NCBI GenBank assembly: GCA_023387735.1
Contig: JAEWHP010000020.1
Span: forward strand, 1 to 64,000
DNA: 64,000 nt
Direction of reading: 5' to 3'
DNA from: Pseudomonadota bacterium
Lineage (GTDB): Bacteria > Pseudomonadota > Alphaproteobacteria > Rhizobiales > Xanthobacteraceae
Notes under the pieces: generated by a model
Told to the model about the DNA's origin: nothing
The model's input: only the letters and a program-made list of their open reading frames with translations
The model's database searches: none
In this document: one piece after another, positions 1 to 10,052 of the stretch
How the letters are laid out: every line of letters starts with the position of its first letter
Numbering within the stretch: position 1 is the stretch's first letter
Made by a program: the position numbers and the translations under genes

Positions 1-1469
1 TAGTCAGGCACGTTGTTGCCGGTCGGGGTCCACTGCACGCGCGCGGGCGAGCGGTAGAACTCGATCAGGCCGCCGAGCTTCGGCGCACGCTCGGTGAACG
101 ACTTGTCCCAGATGTCGGATTCACGAACGAAGGTGAGACCGACATGGCTCTTCTTCAAGGACACGGTCTTGGAGTTGATGAACTGCAGATAGAGCCAGGC
201 CGCCTTGCGGCGATCCGGCGGGGTCGACTTCAAAAGCGTCGCGGAGCCGGCGTCCTGATAGCCGAGCTTCATGCCTTCCTTCCAGTACGAGCCGTGCGGC
301 GACGGCGCCATGCGCCACTTCGGCGTACCGTCCGCGTTCACGACCGGGATACCGGGCTTCACCATGTCGGCGGTGAAGGCGGTGTACCAGAAGATCTGCT
401 GCGCGATCGCACCCTGTGCCGGCACCGGTCCCGATTCGGAGAAGGTCATGCCCAGCGCCTGCGGCGGGGCATACTTCTTCATCCAGTCGAGATATTTGAC
501 GATCGAATAGACCGCCGCCGGGCCGTTGGTGTCGCCGCCGCGCTCGACGGACGAGCCGACGGGACGGCAGCCTTCCATGCGGATGCCCCATTCATCGACC
601 GGCTTGCCGTTCGGGATGCCCTTGTCGCCGTTGCCGGCCATCGACAGCCAGGCGTCGGTGAAACGCCAGCCGAGCGAGGGATCCTTCTTGCCATAGTCCA
701 TGTGGCCATAGACCTTGACGCCGTTGATCTCCTTGATGTCGTTGGTGAAGAACTCGGCAATGTCTTCATAGGCCGACCAGTTCACGGGAACGCCGAGATC
801 GTAGCCGTATTTTGCCTTGAACTTGGCCTTGTAGTCCGGATTGGAGAACCAGTCGTAGCGGAACCAGTACAGGTTCGCGAACTGCTGGTCGGGAAGCTGG
901 TAAAGCTTGCCGTCCGGGCCCGTGGTGAAGGATTTTCCGATGAAGTCGTTGACGTCGAGCATCGGGTTGGTGACGTCCTTGCCCTCGCCGGTCATGTAGT
1001 CCGACAGGATCACGGTCTGGCCGTAGCGGAAGTGCGTTCCGATCAGGTCGGAATCGTTGATCCAGCCGTCATAGACGTTCTTGCCGGACTGCATCTGGGT
1101 CTGCAGCTTTTCAACGACGTCGCCTTCCTGAATCAGGTCGTGCTTGAGCTTAATCCCGGTAATCTCGCTGAAGGCTTTCGCCAGCGTCCGCGATTCGTAT
1201 TCATGCGTCGTGATCGTTTCCGACACGATGTTGATTTCCATACCCTTGAACGGGGCTGCGGCCTTCTCGAACCACTGCAGCTCCTTCAACTGGTCGGCCT
1301 TCGACAGCGTCGAGGGCTGGAATTCGCTGTCGATCCACCGTTGATTGACGGCGTCGTCCGCACGCGCAGGCGCGGCAAGCGTCACGGAAGCCGCGATCAG
1401 CGCCACCGCGCTGGTCATGGTCAGAAAGCTCTCCTTGGTAGGTCCGTTTCTTCCTCTCAAGCGTCGCAT
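1..1469 (-). CDS. glpV: Glycerol/sugar ABC transporter substrate-binding protein GlpV (partial)
   Basis: Periplasmic binding protein of a carbohydrate-type ABC importer, the last gene of the glpDSTPQUV operon. It is cut by the left edge: about 489 codons are present and the C-terminus is missing. The start at 1469 is supported by a GGAGG ribosome site seven bases upstream (1477-1481); an inner ATG at 1418 is less well placed. Residues 1-37 form an export signal ending in APARA, with a hydrophobic stretch around residues 18-34. The body contains the aromatic-rich segments typical of large sugar-binding proteins (NLYWFRYDWFSNPDYK). The glycerol assignment rests on operon context with glpD and on the rhizobial glp operon; sugar or another polyol cannot be excluded from this protein alone. 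Confidence 0.85.
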   Translation of the reverse strand, partial: MRRLRGRNGPTKESFLTMTSAVALIAASVTLAAPARADDAVNQRWIDSEFQPSTLSKADQLKELQWFEKAAAPFKGMEINIVSETITTHEYESRTLAKAFSEITGIKLKHDLIQEGDVVEKLQTQMQSGKNVYDGWINDSDLIGTHFRYGQTVILSDYMTGEGKDVTNPMLDVNDFIGKSFTTGPDGKLYQLPDQQFANLYWFRYDWFSNPDYKAKFKAKYGYDLGVPVNWSAYEDIAEFFTNDIKEINGVKVYGHMDYGKKDPSLGWRFTDAWLSMAGNGDKGIPNGKPVDEWGIRMEGCRPVGSSVERGGDTNGPAAVYSIVKYLDWMKKYAPPQALGMTFSESGPVPAQGAIAQQIFWYTAFTADMVKPGIPVVNADGTPKWRMAPSPHGSYWKEGMKLGYQDAGSATLLKSTPPDRRKAAWLYLQFINSKTVSLKKSHVGLTFVRESDIWDKSFTERAPKLGGLIEFYRSPARVQWTPTGNNVPD

Positions 1470-1545
1470 GTTGAATCCTCCGGTTGCAGCGACAGACACA
1501 AACTCAGGCCCGGGTTGATCCCGGATCTGCTCTTTTTCGCTTCCC

Positions 1546-1872
1546 TCAGACCGTGCGGAAGATCGCAACGGCCGCAAGGAGCGAAATCAGGGTTGCGAGC
1601 CACAGGCTCGAAACTTCAACGCCCTCCCCGATCGGCAGCGTGGCGATCGGGTCGGTGCCGACAAAGGCGATCCACAGCAGATGGATGACCGCTGCCAGCA
1701 CCAGCGAGATGAACAGCCGGTCGCCGCGCGTCGTCGGAATCCGCAAGATCCCGATGCGTTCGGCCTCGGGATAGGCGACCGCGAGCCAGGTCATCACACC
1801 TAAGGTCGATGCCAGCATCACGAAGAAGATCGCGGTCGGCAGCGTCCAGGCCATCCATGCGATGTGTTCCAT
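1546..1872 (-). CDS. glpU: Small membrane protein GlpU of the glycerol ABC transporter
   Basis: A 108-residue integral membrane protein with three hydrophobic segments at about residues 8-36, 52-74 and 88-106. It starts two bases after the end of glpQ and lies 76 bases before glpV, so it is translated as part of the same operon. The size, topology and position between the second permease and the binding protein match the small membrane subunit (DUF2160-type) of the rhizobial glycerol transporter. Its biochemical role in the transporter is not established by anything seen here. The start ATG gives the N-terminus MEHIAWMAWTLP; a longer frame upstream is only the shadow of glpQ. Confidence 0.82.
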   Translation of the reverse strand: MEHIAWMAWTLPTAIFFVMLASTLGVMTWLAVAYPEAERIGILRIPTTRGDRLFISLVLAAVIHLLWIAFVGTDPIATLPIGEGVEVSSLWLATLISLLAAVAIFRTV

Positions 1873-1874
1873 GG

Positions 1875-2680
1875 CTAAACCCTGCCCAGCGCGAAGCCGC
1901 GCGCGATGTAGTTGCGGACGAACCAGATCACCAGCGCGCCGGGGATGATGGTGAGCACGCCGGCTGCAGCCAAAAGGCCCCAATCCATGCCGGCGGCCGA
2001 GACCGTGCGTGTCATGATCGCGGAGATAGGCTTGGCGTTGACCGAGGTCAGCGTACGCGCCAGCAGCAGTTCGACCCAGGAGAACATGAAGCAGAAGAAT
2101 GCGGCGACGCCGATGCCGCTGGCGATCAAGGGCACCAGGATCTTGACGAAGAAACGCGGGAAGGAATAGCCGTCCAGGAATGCGGTCTCGTCGATCTCGC
2201 GCGGCACGCCGGAGACGAAACCTTCGAGGATCCAGACCGCGAGCGGCACATTGAATATGCAATGCGCCAGCGCCACCGCCCACGGCGTATCGAACAGGTT
2301 GATCGCCGAATAGAGGTTGAAGAACGGCAGCGCGAACACCGCCGCCGGCGCCATGCGGTTCGACAGCAGCCAGAAGAACAAATGCTTGTCGCCGAGAAAG
2401 CGATAGCGCGAGAACGCGTAGGCCGCCGGCAGCGCCACCGCGATCGAGATCAGCGTGTTGATCAGCACGTAGGTCAGCGAGTTGATGTAGCCGGAATACC
2501 AGCTCTCGTCGGTGAAGATGCGCTTGTAATTTTCCAGCGTCGGCTGGTGCGGCCACAGCGTCATCGTGGTGACGATCTCGGTATTGGTCTTGAAGCTCAT
2601 GTTGACGAGCCAGTAGATCGGCAACAGCAGGAAAAACAGAAACACCACCATGATGATGCGGCGGCCGGGGATCGTGTTCA

Positions 2681-2681
<1 letters not shown>
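1875..2681 (-). CDS. glpQ: ABC transporter permease GlpQ
   Basis: A 268-residue inner-membrane permease of the carbohydrate (MalG-like) class. It has an N-terminal membrane helix (IIMVVFLFFLLLPIYWLV) and a conserved EAA loop around EIDETAFLDGYSFPRFF that contacts the ATPase subunits. Its ATG overlaps the stop of glpP by one base (TGATG), which is typical of translational coupling. It pairs with GlpP to form the membrane channel for glycerol. The length is usual for this family and no lesion is seen. Should not be confused with the enterobacterial GlpQ phosphodiesterase; the name follows the rhizobial glp transporter nomenclature. Confidence 0.85.
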
Positions 2682-3582
<901 letters not shown>

Positions 3583-3583
<1 letters not shown>

Positions 3584-4668
3584 CAGGCCACCCCTTCGAC
3601 CAGACGGCTGTCGGCATAGACGTGAACATGGGCGGGATCGAACACCAGCCCAACGTCGTTATCGGGAACCGAAAACCCCGGCGGCACGCGGGCAGCGAAT
3701 TTGGCGTCACCAATGCGAACGCGGGCGAAGCGGACACGGCCGAGATCGTCGATGCGCTCGATCGTGGCCGACAACAGGCCCGACGCGGGCGCCGCGACAT
3801 TGACGAATTCCGGCCGCACGCCGATCTCGATGTTCGCGCCATCGGGCAGCACGCCGTAATTGCGATGCAGGCCGATGACGTGACCGTCGATGCGGGCCTC
3901 GTGTCCGCTCACCTTGGCCGGCACGATGTTCATGCCGGGCGAACCGATGAAATAGCCGACGAAGGTATGCTCAGGCTTGTCGAACAGTTCGGCCGGCGTA
4001 CCGCTCTGCACCACGCGGCCGTCATGCATGACGACGACGGTATCGGCAAAGGTCAGCGCCTCGGTCTGGTCATGGGTGACGTAGATCATCGTGAGATCGA
4101 GTTCGCGATGCAAAGCCTTCAGCTTCGAGCGCAGCTGCCATTTCAGCTCGGGGTCGATCACCGTCAGCGGCTCGTCGAACAGGACAGCGGCGACGTCGGA
4201 ACGAACGAGGCCGCGGCCCAGCGAAATCTTCTGCTTGGCATCGGCCGTCAGCCGCGTCGCCTTGCGGCCAAGCCAGGGCGTGAGATCGAGCAGGTCGGCG
4301 ATCTCCTTCACCCGCGCGTCGATCCTGGCCTTCGGCACGCCGCGGTTCTTCAGCGGGAATGCGAGGTTCTCTCCCACCGTCATGGTGTCGTAGATGACCG
4401 GGAACTGGAACACCTGCGCGATGTTGCGCTCGCGCGTCGACAGCCGCGTGATGTCGGCGCCATCGAACAGGATTTTTCCGCGCGACGGCGTCACGATCCC
4501 GGAAATGAGATTGAGCAACGTGGTCTTGCCGCAACCGGAAGGCCCCAGCAGCGCATAGGCGCCGCCCTGCCGCCAGGTCATGGTCACCGGTTTCAGCGCA
4601 AACGATTCCGGTGGCGCGTCGTTGCCGCCGTAGGAGTGCGCGAGATCGACGAGGTCAATGCGTGCCAT
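3583..4668 (-). CDS. glpT: ABC transporter ATP-binding protein GlpT (degenerate signature motif)
   Basis: A 361-residue ATPase subunit with an N-terminal nucleotide-binding domain and a C-terminal TOBE/OB-like regulatory part from about residue 240. The Walker A motif is GPSGCGKTT, Walker B is AVLFDEP, and the switch histidine is intact in VTHDQTEA. The ABC signature, normally LSGGQ, is replaced by LTADAKQ, which should not support ATP hydrolysis in the opposing site. The gene sits 12 bases downstream of glpS, whose signature is intact but whose switch histidine is lost, so the two subunits complement each other. The name follows the rhizobial glycerol ABC transporter, not the E. coli GlpT antiporter. 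Confidence 0.87.
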
Positions 4669-4680
4669 GTCGCATCTCCC

Positions 4681-5775
4681 TCACGTCTGTCTTGAAAATG
4701 TTGTATCCGGCGCCGCGACCAGCCGGTCGGCGGCATCGAACACGAACAGATTGTCGGGATCGAGCACGGCATCGAGCAGATGGCCGGGCTCGTATTCATG
4801 CACGCCCTGCAGCACCGCGACCCAGTTGGAGGCGTCGCGACTGAGATGCACGAAGCTCTCCGAGCCGGTGATCTCGGTCACCGTCACGGTGGCGTGGAAG
4901 GCATGGCGGCCGGCGACGCCGTTGGCCACTTCGAGCTGGTGGGCGCGGAAGCCGACGCGGTACGGACCATCCGCCAGCTGCGCATAGAGCCCGCTGGCCG
5001 GCGCCTGGATGCCGCCGGCATATTGCACAAAGCCGTTCTTCTTCTCGATCTCGACGATGTTGAGCGGCGGATCGGAGAACACCTGCGCCACCCGCAGCGT
5101 GCCGGGCTGGCGATAGACCTTCGGCGTCTGGCCGGCCTGCAGCACCTCGCCTTCCCACATGCACACGGTGTCGCCGCCGAGCAGCAGGGCTTCCGAAGGT
5201 TCCGTCGTCGCGTAGACGAAGATCGCGCCCGACGCCTCGAAGATGCGCGGCAGCTCGGCGCGCAGTTCCTCGCGGAGCTTGTAGTCGAGATTGGCGAGCG
5301 GCTCGTCGAGCAGCACCAGGTCGGCACCCTTGACCAGCGCGCGCGCAATCGCGGTACGCTGCTGCTGGCCGCCGGACAATTGCAGCGGCGTGCGCTTCAG
5401 GAACGGCTCGAGCCGCAACAGTTTCGCGGCTTCCTGGACGCGCCGGTCGATCTCCTCGCGCGGCCGGCCCTGCACCCGCAACGGCGAAGCGATGTTTTCG
5501 TACACCGTCAGCGACGGGTAATTGATGAACTGCTGATAGACCATCGCGACCGAGCGCTGCCGCACGTCGGCGCCGGTGACGTCCTTGCCGTCGACCAGCA
5601 CGCGGCCGCTCGAAGGCCTGTCCAGACCGGCAAGCAGCCGCATGATCGAGGTCTTGCCCGACAGCGTCGGCCCCAGCAGCACGCTCAGCGTGCCGCGCTC
5701 CAGCGTCAGCGAGACGTCGCGGATGGTCGGGAGACCGTCCACGGTTCGCGTGACGTGTTCGAGCGTGACGCTCAT
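4681..5775 (-). CDS. glpS: ABC transporter ATP-binding protein GlpS (switch histidine lost)
   Basis: A 364-residue ATPase subunit of the glycerol importer. It carries Walker A GPTLSGKT, an intact signature LSGGQQQR and Walker B LVLLDEP followed by the D-loop NLD. Where the switch-region histidine is expected (consensus THDQxEA) the protein reads TTEPSEA, so the histidine is replaced by threonine. A TOBE-like domain follows from about residue 240. The ATG overlaps the glpD stop codon by four bases (ATGA), showing tight coupling. In a GlpS-GlpT heterodimer only one of the two composite ATP sites keeps a full set of catalytic motifs. Confidence 0.87.
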   Translation of the reverse strand: MSVTLEHVTRTVDGLPTIRDVSLTLERGTLSVLLGPTLSGKTSIMRLLAGLDRPSSGRVLVDGKDVTGADVRQRSVAMVYQQFINYPSLTVYENIASPLRVQGRPREEIDRRVQEAAKLLRLEPFLKRTPLQLSGGQQQRTAIARALVKGADLVLLDEPLANLDYKLREELRAELPRIFEASGAIFVYATTEPSEALLLGGDTVCMWEGEVLQAGQTPKVYRQPGTLRVAQVFSDPPLNIVEIEKKNGFVQYAGGIQAPASGLYAQLADGPYRVGFRAHQLEVANGVAGRHAFHATVTVTEITGSESFVHLSRDASNWVAVLQGVHEYEPGHLLDAVLDPDNLFVFDAADRLVAAPDTTFSRQT

Positions 5776-7316
5776 GGCCGTCCCCCCACTTCGCGCAAGG
5801 GTCGTTCACCGGAGGCGCGGTGGGCCTTGATCCATTCGTCGAGCGCTGTGATCTCGTCTGCCGACAGCCGCAGGCCGAGCTTGGACCTTCGCCACACGAT
5901 GTCTTCGGCGCTATACGCCCACTCGTTCGCGATCAGATACCTGACTTCGCTTTCCGTCAGCGTAGCGCCGAACGACTGGCCGAGGTCGGCAAAAGATTTC
6001 GCGTTGCCGAGCAATTTTGTCGCACGCGTCCCATAGGCATGTGCCAACCGGCCGGCATGTGCGGGGGTGAGGAACGGATAGCTCCGCGTCAGTTCCGCAG
6101 TCAGCGCGGCAACCGCCGAGACATCCATGTCGCCGCCCGGCAGCGGCGATTTGCCGGTCCAGCCTTCTTTCGCTTTTGCACTGCGCAAATACGGCGCGAG
6201 CCGCTCCAGCGCCTCTTCCGCAAGCCGCCGGTAGGTCGTGATCTTGCCGCCATAGATCGAAAGCAGCGGCGCGCCGCCCGGTGTATCGAGTTCGAACACG
6301 TAATCGCGGGTCGCAGCCTTGGCTTCGCTGGCGCCGTCGTCATAGAGCGGGCGCACGCCGGAGTAATCCCAGACAACGTCTGCCGGCAGCACCGGCTTCT
6401 TGAGGTACTCGCTGGCGGAGGCACAGAGATACTGGATCTCCTCAGCCGTGGCTTTCACCTTGGCGGGATCGCCGTCGTAGTCGCGATCGGTGGTGCCGAT
6501 CAGCGTGAAGTCGTTCTGGTAGGGAATGACGAAGATGATGCGGCCGTCGGCATTCTGGAAGATGTAGGCGCGGTCGTGCTCGTAGAGCTTGCGCACCACG
6601 ATGTGCGAGCCCTGCACCAGCCGCACTTTTGCGCGCGCGTTGACGCCGGAACCTGCCGACAGCACCTGCTCGACCCAGGGCCCGCCGGCGTTGACCAGCG
6701 CGCGCGCCTGGATGGTCGTGAGCGTGCCGGCGGCGCTGCTCTCGACGGTGACATGCCAGATGCCGTCGACCTGCCTGATCTCGACCGCGCGCGAGCGGGT
6801 GCGGATCTCGGCGCCGCGATCGGCGGCATCGCGCGCCGTGAGCACGACCAGGCGCGCGTCATCGACGAAGCAGTCGGAATACTCAAAACCCCGGCGGTAG
6901 CGGTTGGGAATTAATGGCTTTCCCACCTCGTCATGGACGAGATCGACCGAGCGCGTCGGCGGCAGCAGATTCCGCCCGCCGATATGATCGTACAGGAACA
7001 ACCCCAGCCGCAGCAGCCAGGCCGGGCGAAGGCCAGCGTGGTGCGGCAAAACGAAACGCAGCGGGCGGATGATGTGGGGCGCGATCTGCCAGAGGATTTC
7101 GCGCTCGATCAGCGCCTCGCGCACCAGCCGAAACTCGTAATACTCGAGATAGCGCAGCCCGCCATGCACCAGCTTGGTCGACCAGGACGACGTCCCGCTC
7201 GCCAAGTCATTCATCTCACAGAGAAAAACAGAGTTACCCCGGCCCGCCGCATCGCGCGCGATGCCGCAGCCGTTGATACCGCCTCCGATGATGGCGAGAT
7301 CGAAAACCCTGTCCAA
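5772..7316 (-). CDS. glpD: Glycerol-3-phosphate dehydrogenase GlpD
   Basis: A 514-residue FAD enzyme that oxidises glycerol-3-phosphate to dihydroxyacetone phosphate and passes electrons to the quinone pool at the inner membrane. The N-terminal dinucleotide fold is LAIIGGGINGCGIARD, with the GxGxxG glycine pattern at residues 10-15. The substrate region includes LVQGSHIVV and GGKITTYR, which are typical of GlpD. The first codon is TTG at 7316, supported by a GGGGAA ribosome site just upstream; no ATG gives a complete FAD fold. It is the first gene of the operon, and the TTTCG-rich DNA upstream is a plausible GlpR site. Confidence 0.93.
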   Translation of the reverse strand: MDRVFDLAIIGGGINGCGIARDAAGRGNSVFLCEMNDLASGTSSWSTKLVHGGLRYLEYYEFRLVREALIEREILWQIAPHIIRPLRFVLPHHAGLRPAWLLRLGLFLYDHIGGRNLLPPTRSVDLVHDEVGKPLIPNRYRRGFEYSDCFVDDARLVVLTARDAADRGAEIRTRSRAVEIRQVDGIWHVTVESSAAGTLTTIQARALVNAGGPWVEQVLSAGSGVNARAKVRLVQGSHIVVRKLYEHDRAYIFQNADGRIIFVIPYQNDFTLIGTTDRDYDGDPAKVKATAEEIQYLCASASEYLKKPVLPADVVWDYSGVRPLYDDGASEAKAATRDYVFELDTPGGAPLLSIYGGKITTYRRLAEEALERLAPYLRSAKAKEGWTGKSPLPGGDMDVSAVAALTAELTRSYPFLTPAHAGRLAHAYGTRATKLLGNAKSFADLGQSFGATLTESEVRYLIANEWAYSAEDIVWRRSKLGLRLSADEITALDEWIKAHRASGERPLREVGGRP

Positions 7317-7343
7317 CGAACGTTCCCCGGCGGCGATCGCCTG

Positions 7344-7397
7344 TTCGTTTCGGCGATTTAACTTTCGATTTGGAGTAAATCACAAAGAAAAACGAAA
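7344..7397. promoter_or_regulatory. TTTCG cluster, candidate GlpR operator and glp promoter region
   Basis: The AT-richer stretch 30-80 bases upstream of glpD holds TTTCG at 7348-7352 and again at 7363-7367 (15 bases apart), plus its reverse complement CGAAA at 7393-7397. DeoR-family repressors commonly bind repeated short pentamers or hexamers of this type, and a DeoR-type glpR gene lies directly upstream. The operator call is inference; no promoter boxes were assigned. Confidence 0.4.
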
Positions 7398-7465
7398 GCA
7401 AGTGAAAACGGGGAATGGGCCTGAATCGACTTCGATGAGTTGGATGTGGCGACTTCTCGGCCTCG

Positions 7466-7612
7466 TGGTTCGAGACGCACAGCTTCGCCGCGCTCCTCAC
7501 CATGAGGATCTGACATTCCGTCCGCGTCGAAAATGCATGACCTCATCCTGAGGAGCCCACCGGGTCGCGCGAATCCGCGCCCGATGACAGGCTCCGCGGC
7601 GTCTCGAAGGAT
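7466..7612. repeat. Palindromic intergenic repeat, family A (copy 1)
   Basis: A long imperfect inverted repeat in the roughly 320-base gap between glpD and glpR. The left arm starts TGGTTCGAGACGC and contains CTCCTCACCATGAGGA; the right arm contains CCTCATCCTGAGGAGC and ends GTCTCGAAGGATG. A second copy with the same arms lies at 18605-18720. Elements of this kind are common in Bradyrhizobium intergenic DNA. No gene is visible elsewhere in this gap apart from the candidate operator near glpD. Confidence 0.8.
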
Positions 7613-7637
7613 GCGAGCCCGGCTCTATCAGAGCGCG

Positions 7638-8465
7638 CTACTTCAGCCGCACCACCGTCGACGCCGGCTCGCCCGGCTCGTCGATATCCGCGGCGGGCTT
7701 CTCCATCGCCTCGACCACCTCGATGCCGCGGGTATGGCAGATGTTGGCGAGCCCCGCGGGCAGCGGAGCATCGGTCACGAACGTCTGGATCTGGCTGAGA
7801 TGAGCGATGCGCACCGGCGCGCTGCGGCGGAGCTTTGTGGAATCCGCGACCAGCATGACGCTGCGCGCGTTGGCGATGATCGCCTGCGCCGCCTGTACCT
7901 CGCGATAGTCGAAGTCCAGCAGCGCGCCCTCCTCGTCGATCGCGGACGCGCCGATGATGGCATAGTCGACCTTGAACTGGCCGATGAGGCTGATCGCGGT
8001 CGAGCCGATCACGGCGCCGTCGGCGCGGCGCACCGCCCCACCCGCCACGATCACCTCGATGCGCGGGTGCCGATAGAGCAGCATCGCGACGTTGAGGTTG
8101 TTGGTGATGACGAGCAAATCCTCATGCGAGGTCAGCGCGCTCGCGACTTCTTCGGTCGTGGTACCGATATTGATGAACAGCGAGCAGCCGTTCGGAATCC
8201 GCGAGGCCGCGGCAACGCCGATCGCCCGCTTCTCGTCGGCGGCCACGAAGCGGCGCGCTTCATAGGCGAGATTCTCGACGCCGGAGGCGATGATGGCGCC
8301 GCCGTGAATGCGCGTCAGCGAGCGCTGGTCGCAGAGGTCGTTGAGATCCTTGCGGATGGTCTGCGCCGAGACCTCGAAACGGCGGGCGAGATCTTCCACG
8401 ATCACGCGGCCGGAGGCGCGTGCGATGTTGAGGATTTCAGTCTGGCGATTGGACAGTCCGGCCAT
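7638..8465 (-). CDS. glpR: DeoR/GlpR-family transcriptional repressor
   Basis: A 275-residue regulator with an N-terminal DeoR helix-turn-helix (RQTEILNIARASGRVIVEDL and VSAQTIRKDLNDL, residues 5-45) followed by RIHGGA and a sugar-phosphate sensing domain (INIGTTTEEVA, VIVAGGAVR, ADSTKL). The start at 8465 (MAGLSNRQ) fits the family; the longer frame from 8537 adds an unrelated N-terminus. It precedes the glp operon in the same direction with a 320-base gap. By family it should repress glpD-V until glycerol-3-phosphate or a related sugar phosphate binds. Confidence 0.88.
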   Translation of the reverse strand: MAGLSNRQTEILNIARASGRVIVEDLARRFEVSAQTIRKDLNDLCDQRSLTRIHGGAIIASGVENLAYEARRFVAADEKRAIGVAAASRIPNGCSLFINIGTTTEEVASALTSHEDLLVITNNLNVAMLLYRHPRIEVIVAGGAVRRADGAVIGSTAISLIGQFKVDYAIIGASAIDEEGALLDFDYREVQAAQAIIANARSVMLVADSTKLRRSAPVRIAHLSQIQTFVTDAPLPAGLANICHTRGIEVVEAMEKPAADIDEPGEPASTVVRLK

Positions 8466-8712
8466 GGCGGCACCCTTGAGATACGCACTCGGGCACAATG
8501 ATGCCGTTATGGTGCGGCTGATTGGCGACGCGGTCAACGAGGGAGATCAACCGTGAGGCAAATAAGCGGGCGACCAAGAAACCTTGGTTAAGGGCGCCAT
8601 CGGCGCCGAAGCCACGCCTTCGCAACTGCACCATGGCTCGACAGGTCACCACGTGGCTGCACGCACTGCCCGATAAAAACACTGCCTGCATAACCAGAAA
8701 ACGGAGGAAACC

Positions 8713-9162
8713 ATGAAGTTCGATCGTCGCCAACTGGCCCTGCCAGCGCTTGCCATCGGCCTCGTCAGCATGATCCCGAGCGTCGCGTTAGCCGGTGCGG
8801 ACGAGGACGCCATTGCGAAGAACGTCGAAGCGTTCCGCGCGGCGCAGGCGGCGGGCAACGCCGACGGCATCGCCGCGCTCTGCGCGGAAGAACTCAGCTA
8901 CAGCCACTCCAGCGGCGCGGTCGACACCAAGGCGGCCCTGCTGGATGGCGTCAAGAACGCGAAGTACAAATGGACGGCGCTCGAGTACAAGAACCCCACC
9001 GTCCGCGTCGTCGGCCCGGCGGCCATCGTGCGCTTCAACTTCGTCGGCGAGCAGGAGTTCACCGACGGCAAGAAGACGCCGCAGAACCTGGCCATCCTGA
9101 TGAACTGGCAGAAACAGGGCAACGACTGGAAACTGCTGTCGCGGTCGGCCACCAAGCTCTGA
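8713..9162 (+). CDS. Exported SnoaL/NTF2-like protein (DUF4440 type)
   Basis: A 149-residue protein with a cleavable signal peptide (residues 1-27, ending VALAGA) and an NTF2-like alpha+beta barrel. The helix FRAAQAAGNADGIAALC, the strand ELSYSHSSGAVDTK and the C-terminal LAILMNWQKQGNDWKLLSR follow the pattern of DUF4440/SnoaL-like domains, which bind small molecules or act as isomerases. A GGAGG ribosome site precedes the ATG. The substrate is unknown. It stands alone, convergent with the next small gene. Confidence 0.8.
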   Translation: MKFDRRQLALPALAIGLVSMIPSVALAGADEDAIAKNVEAFRAAQAAGNADGIAALCAEELSYSHSSGAVDTKAALLDGVKNAKYKWTALEYKNPTVRVVGPAAIVRFNFVGEQEFTDGKKTPQNLAILMNWQKQGNDWKLLSRSATKL

Positions 9163-9198
9163 CCGCGGCACTGAAAGCTGAAGGACGGTCGCTGGCGG

Positions 9199-9387
9199 TC
9201 AGGCCGCCAGCGGCATCCCGCTGGCGAGCCTGCGGGCTGCCCGCTCGGCCTCGCGGGCATTGCGAAAGACCTGGCCTTCCAGGCGGTTGAATCGGTGCGA
9301 AGCCGAGAAGAACATGAAGCCTTTGGGGTCGCGCACGACGATGCCCGCTGGCTGCGAGAAGACTTCGATAATGTAGCTATCCGACAT
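9199..9387 (-). CDS. Small conserved hypothetical protein
   Basis: A 62-residue cytoplasmic protein without signal peptide or membrane helix. The sequence runs from a beta-strand-rich N-terminal half (SYIIEVFSQPAGIVVRDPKG) to a helical arginine/alanine-rich tail (NAREAERAARRLASG). Its pattern is like small proteins found repeatedly in Bradyrhizobium genomes, which is the main reason to regard it as a gene. It is convergent with the gene ending at 9162, 37 bases away. No function can be suggested. Confidence 0.6.
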   Translation of the reverse strand: MSDSYIIEVFSQPAGIVVRDPKGFMFFSASHRFNRLEGQVFRNAREAERAARRLASGMPLAA

Positions 9388-9532
9388 GAGCCCGGCCTTG
9401 AGATTAATTCCGGGCTACCAACGGGTTGCATGGCCGATTGTTCCTCCGGCCACCGTTGCGCCGCAGGGGTATCCTATGTCAAAGCTGGTCGCGGAACTTG
9501 CCACGAATCGCTCAAATCGCCGGAGAAGAGAG

Positions 9533-9964
9533 ATGATGCCGAAATTCGCGCTTTCGATGCTGGTTGCCCTTGCCATTTGCGCACCGCTCCAGGAAGCGGC
9601 GGCGCAGGAAAGCACGCTTGGCGGCGCGCTGTTCGGCGGCGCTGCGGGCGCCATTGTCGGCGGCGCGCTGGGCGGCGGCCGGGGTGCGGCGATCGGCGCC
9701 ATCGTCGGCGCGGGCACCGGTGCGGCGATCGGCGCCCAGGGCGAGCCGCGGCCGGGCGGCTATCGCTGGTATCAGGGCGGCTGCTATCTCGAACAGCCCG
9801 GCGGATGGGCTCCGGTTTCGCCGAGCTATTGCGGCGTGCAGGCGCAATACGCGCCGCCGCCGCGCTATTATGACGACACGCCGCGCTGCATGCGCTCGCC
9901 GACTTACAATCCGCGCCGCGGCACGTTCATCGGCCGTGACGGCTACGAGCGCCCCTGCCCGTAA
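9533..9964 (+). CDS. Exported glycine-zipper protein
   Basis: A 143-residue secreted or outer-membrane-associated protein. Residues 1-23 form a signal peptide ending EAAAQE. Residues about 26-63 are a glycine zipper with repeated GG/GA steps (GGALFGGAAGAIVGGALGGG), a pattern that packs into membranes. The C-terminal part is rich in Tyr, Pro and Cys and includes YRWYQGGCYLEQPGG. The start at 9533 is chosen because GGAGAAGAG precedes it and it begins right at the signal peptide; longer starts add unrelated residues. Function unknown; likely envelope structure. Confidence 0.75.
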   Translation: MMPKFALSMLVALAICAPLQEAAAQESTLGGALFGGAAGAIVGGALGGGRGAAIGAIVGAGTGAAIGAQGEPRPGGYRWYQGGCYLEQPGGWAPVSPSYCGVQAQYAPPPRYYDDTPRCMRSPTYNPRRGTFIGRDGYERPCP

Positions 9965-9992
9965 GGATCACGTTTTGATGATGCCGTCCTGC

Positions 9993-10029
9993 CTAGAGTC
10001 TCCTTTCGATGAATCGGAATGGGACTCTA
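9993..10029. repeat. Inverted repeat with TAGAGTC/GACTCTA arms
   Basis: TAGAGTC and GACTCTA arms enclose about 20 bases, forming a hairpin between the glycine-zipper gene (ends 9964) and the convergent thioesterase gene (ends 10053). There is no T-run, so it is not a standard terminator, though it could stop transcription from either side. Confidence 0.55.
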
Positions 10030-10052
10030 GATTCTTGATTTGACGCGCTTTC

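Noticed and set aside
144..1688. A long plus-strand frame opposite glpV and glpU
   Set aside because: Arginine- and leucine-rich product with no family features; shadow of the minus-strand transporter genes.
4780..6036. Plus-strand frame opposite glpS and glpD
   Set aside because: Antisense shadow; no recognisable domain, while glpS and glpD on the other strand have full motif sets.
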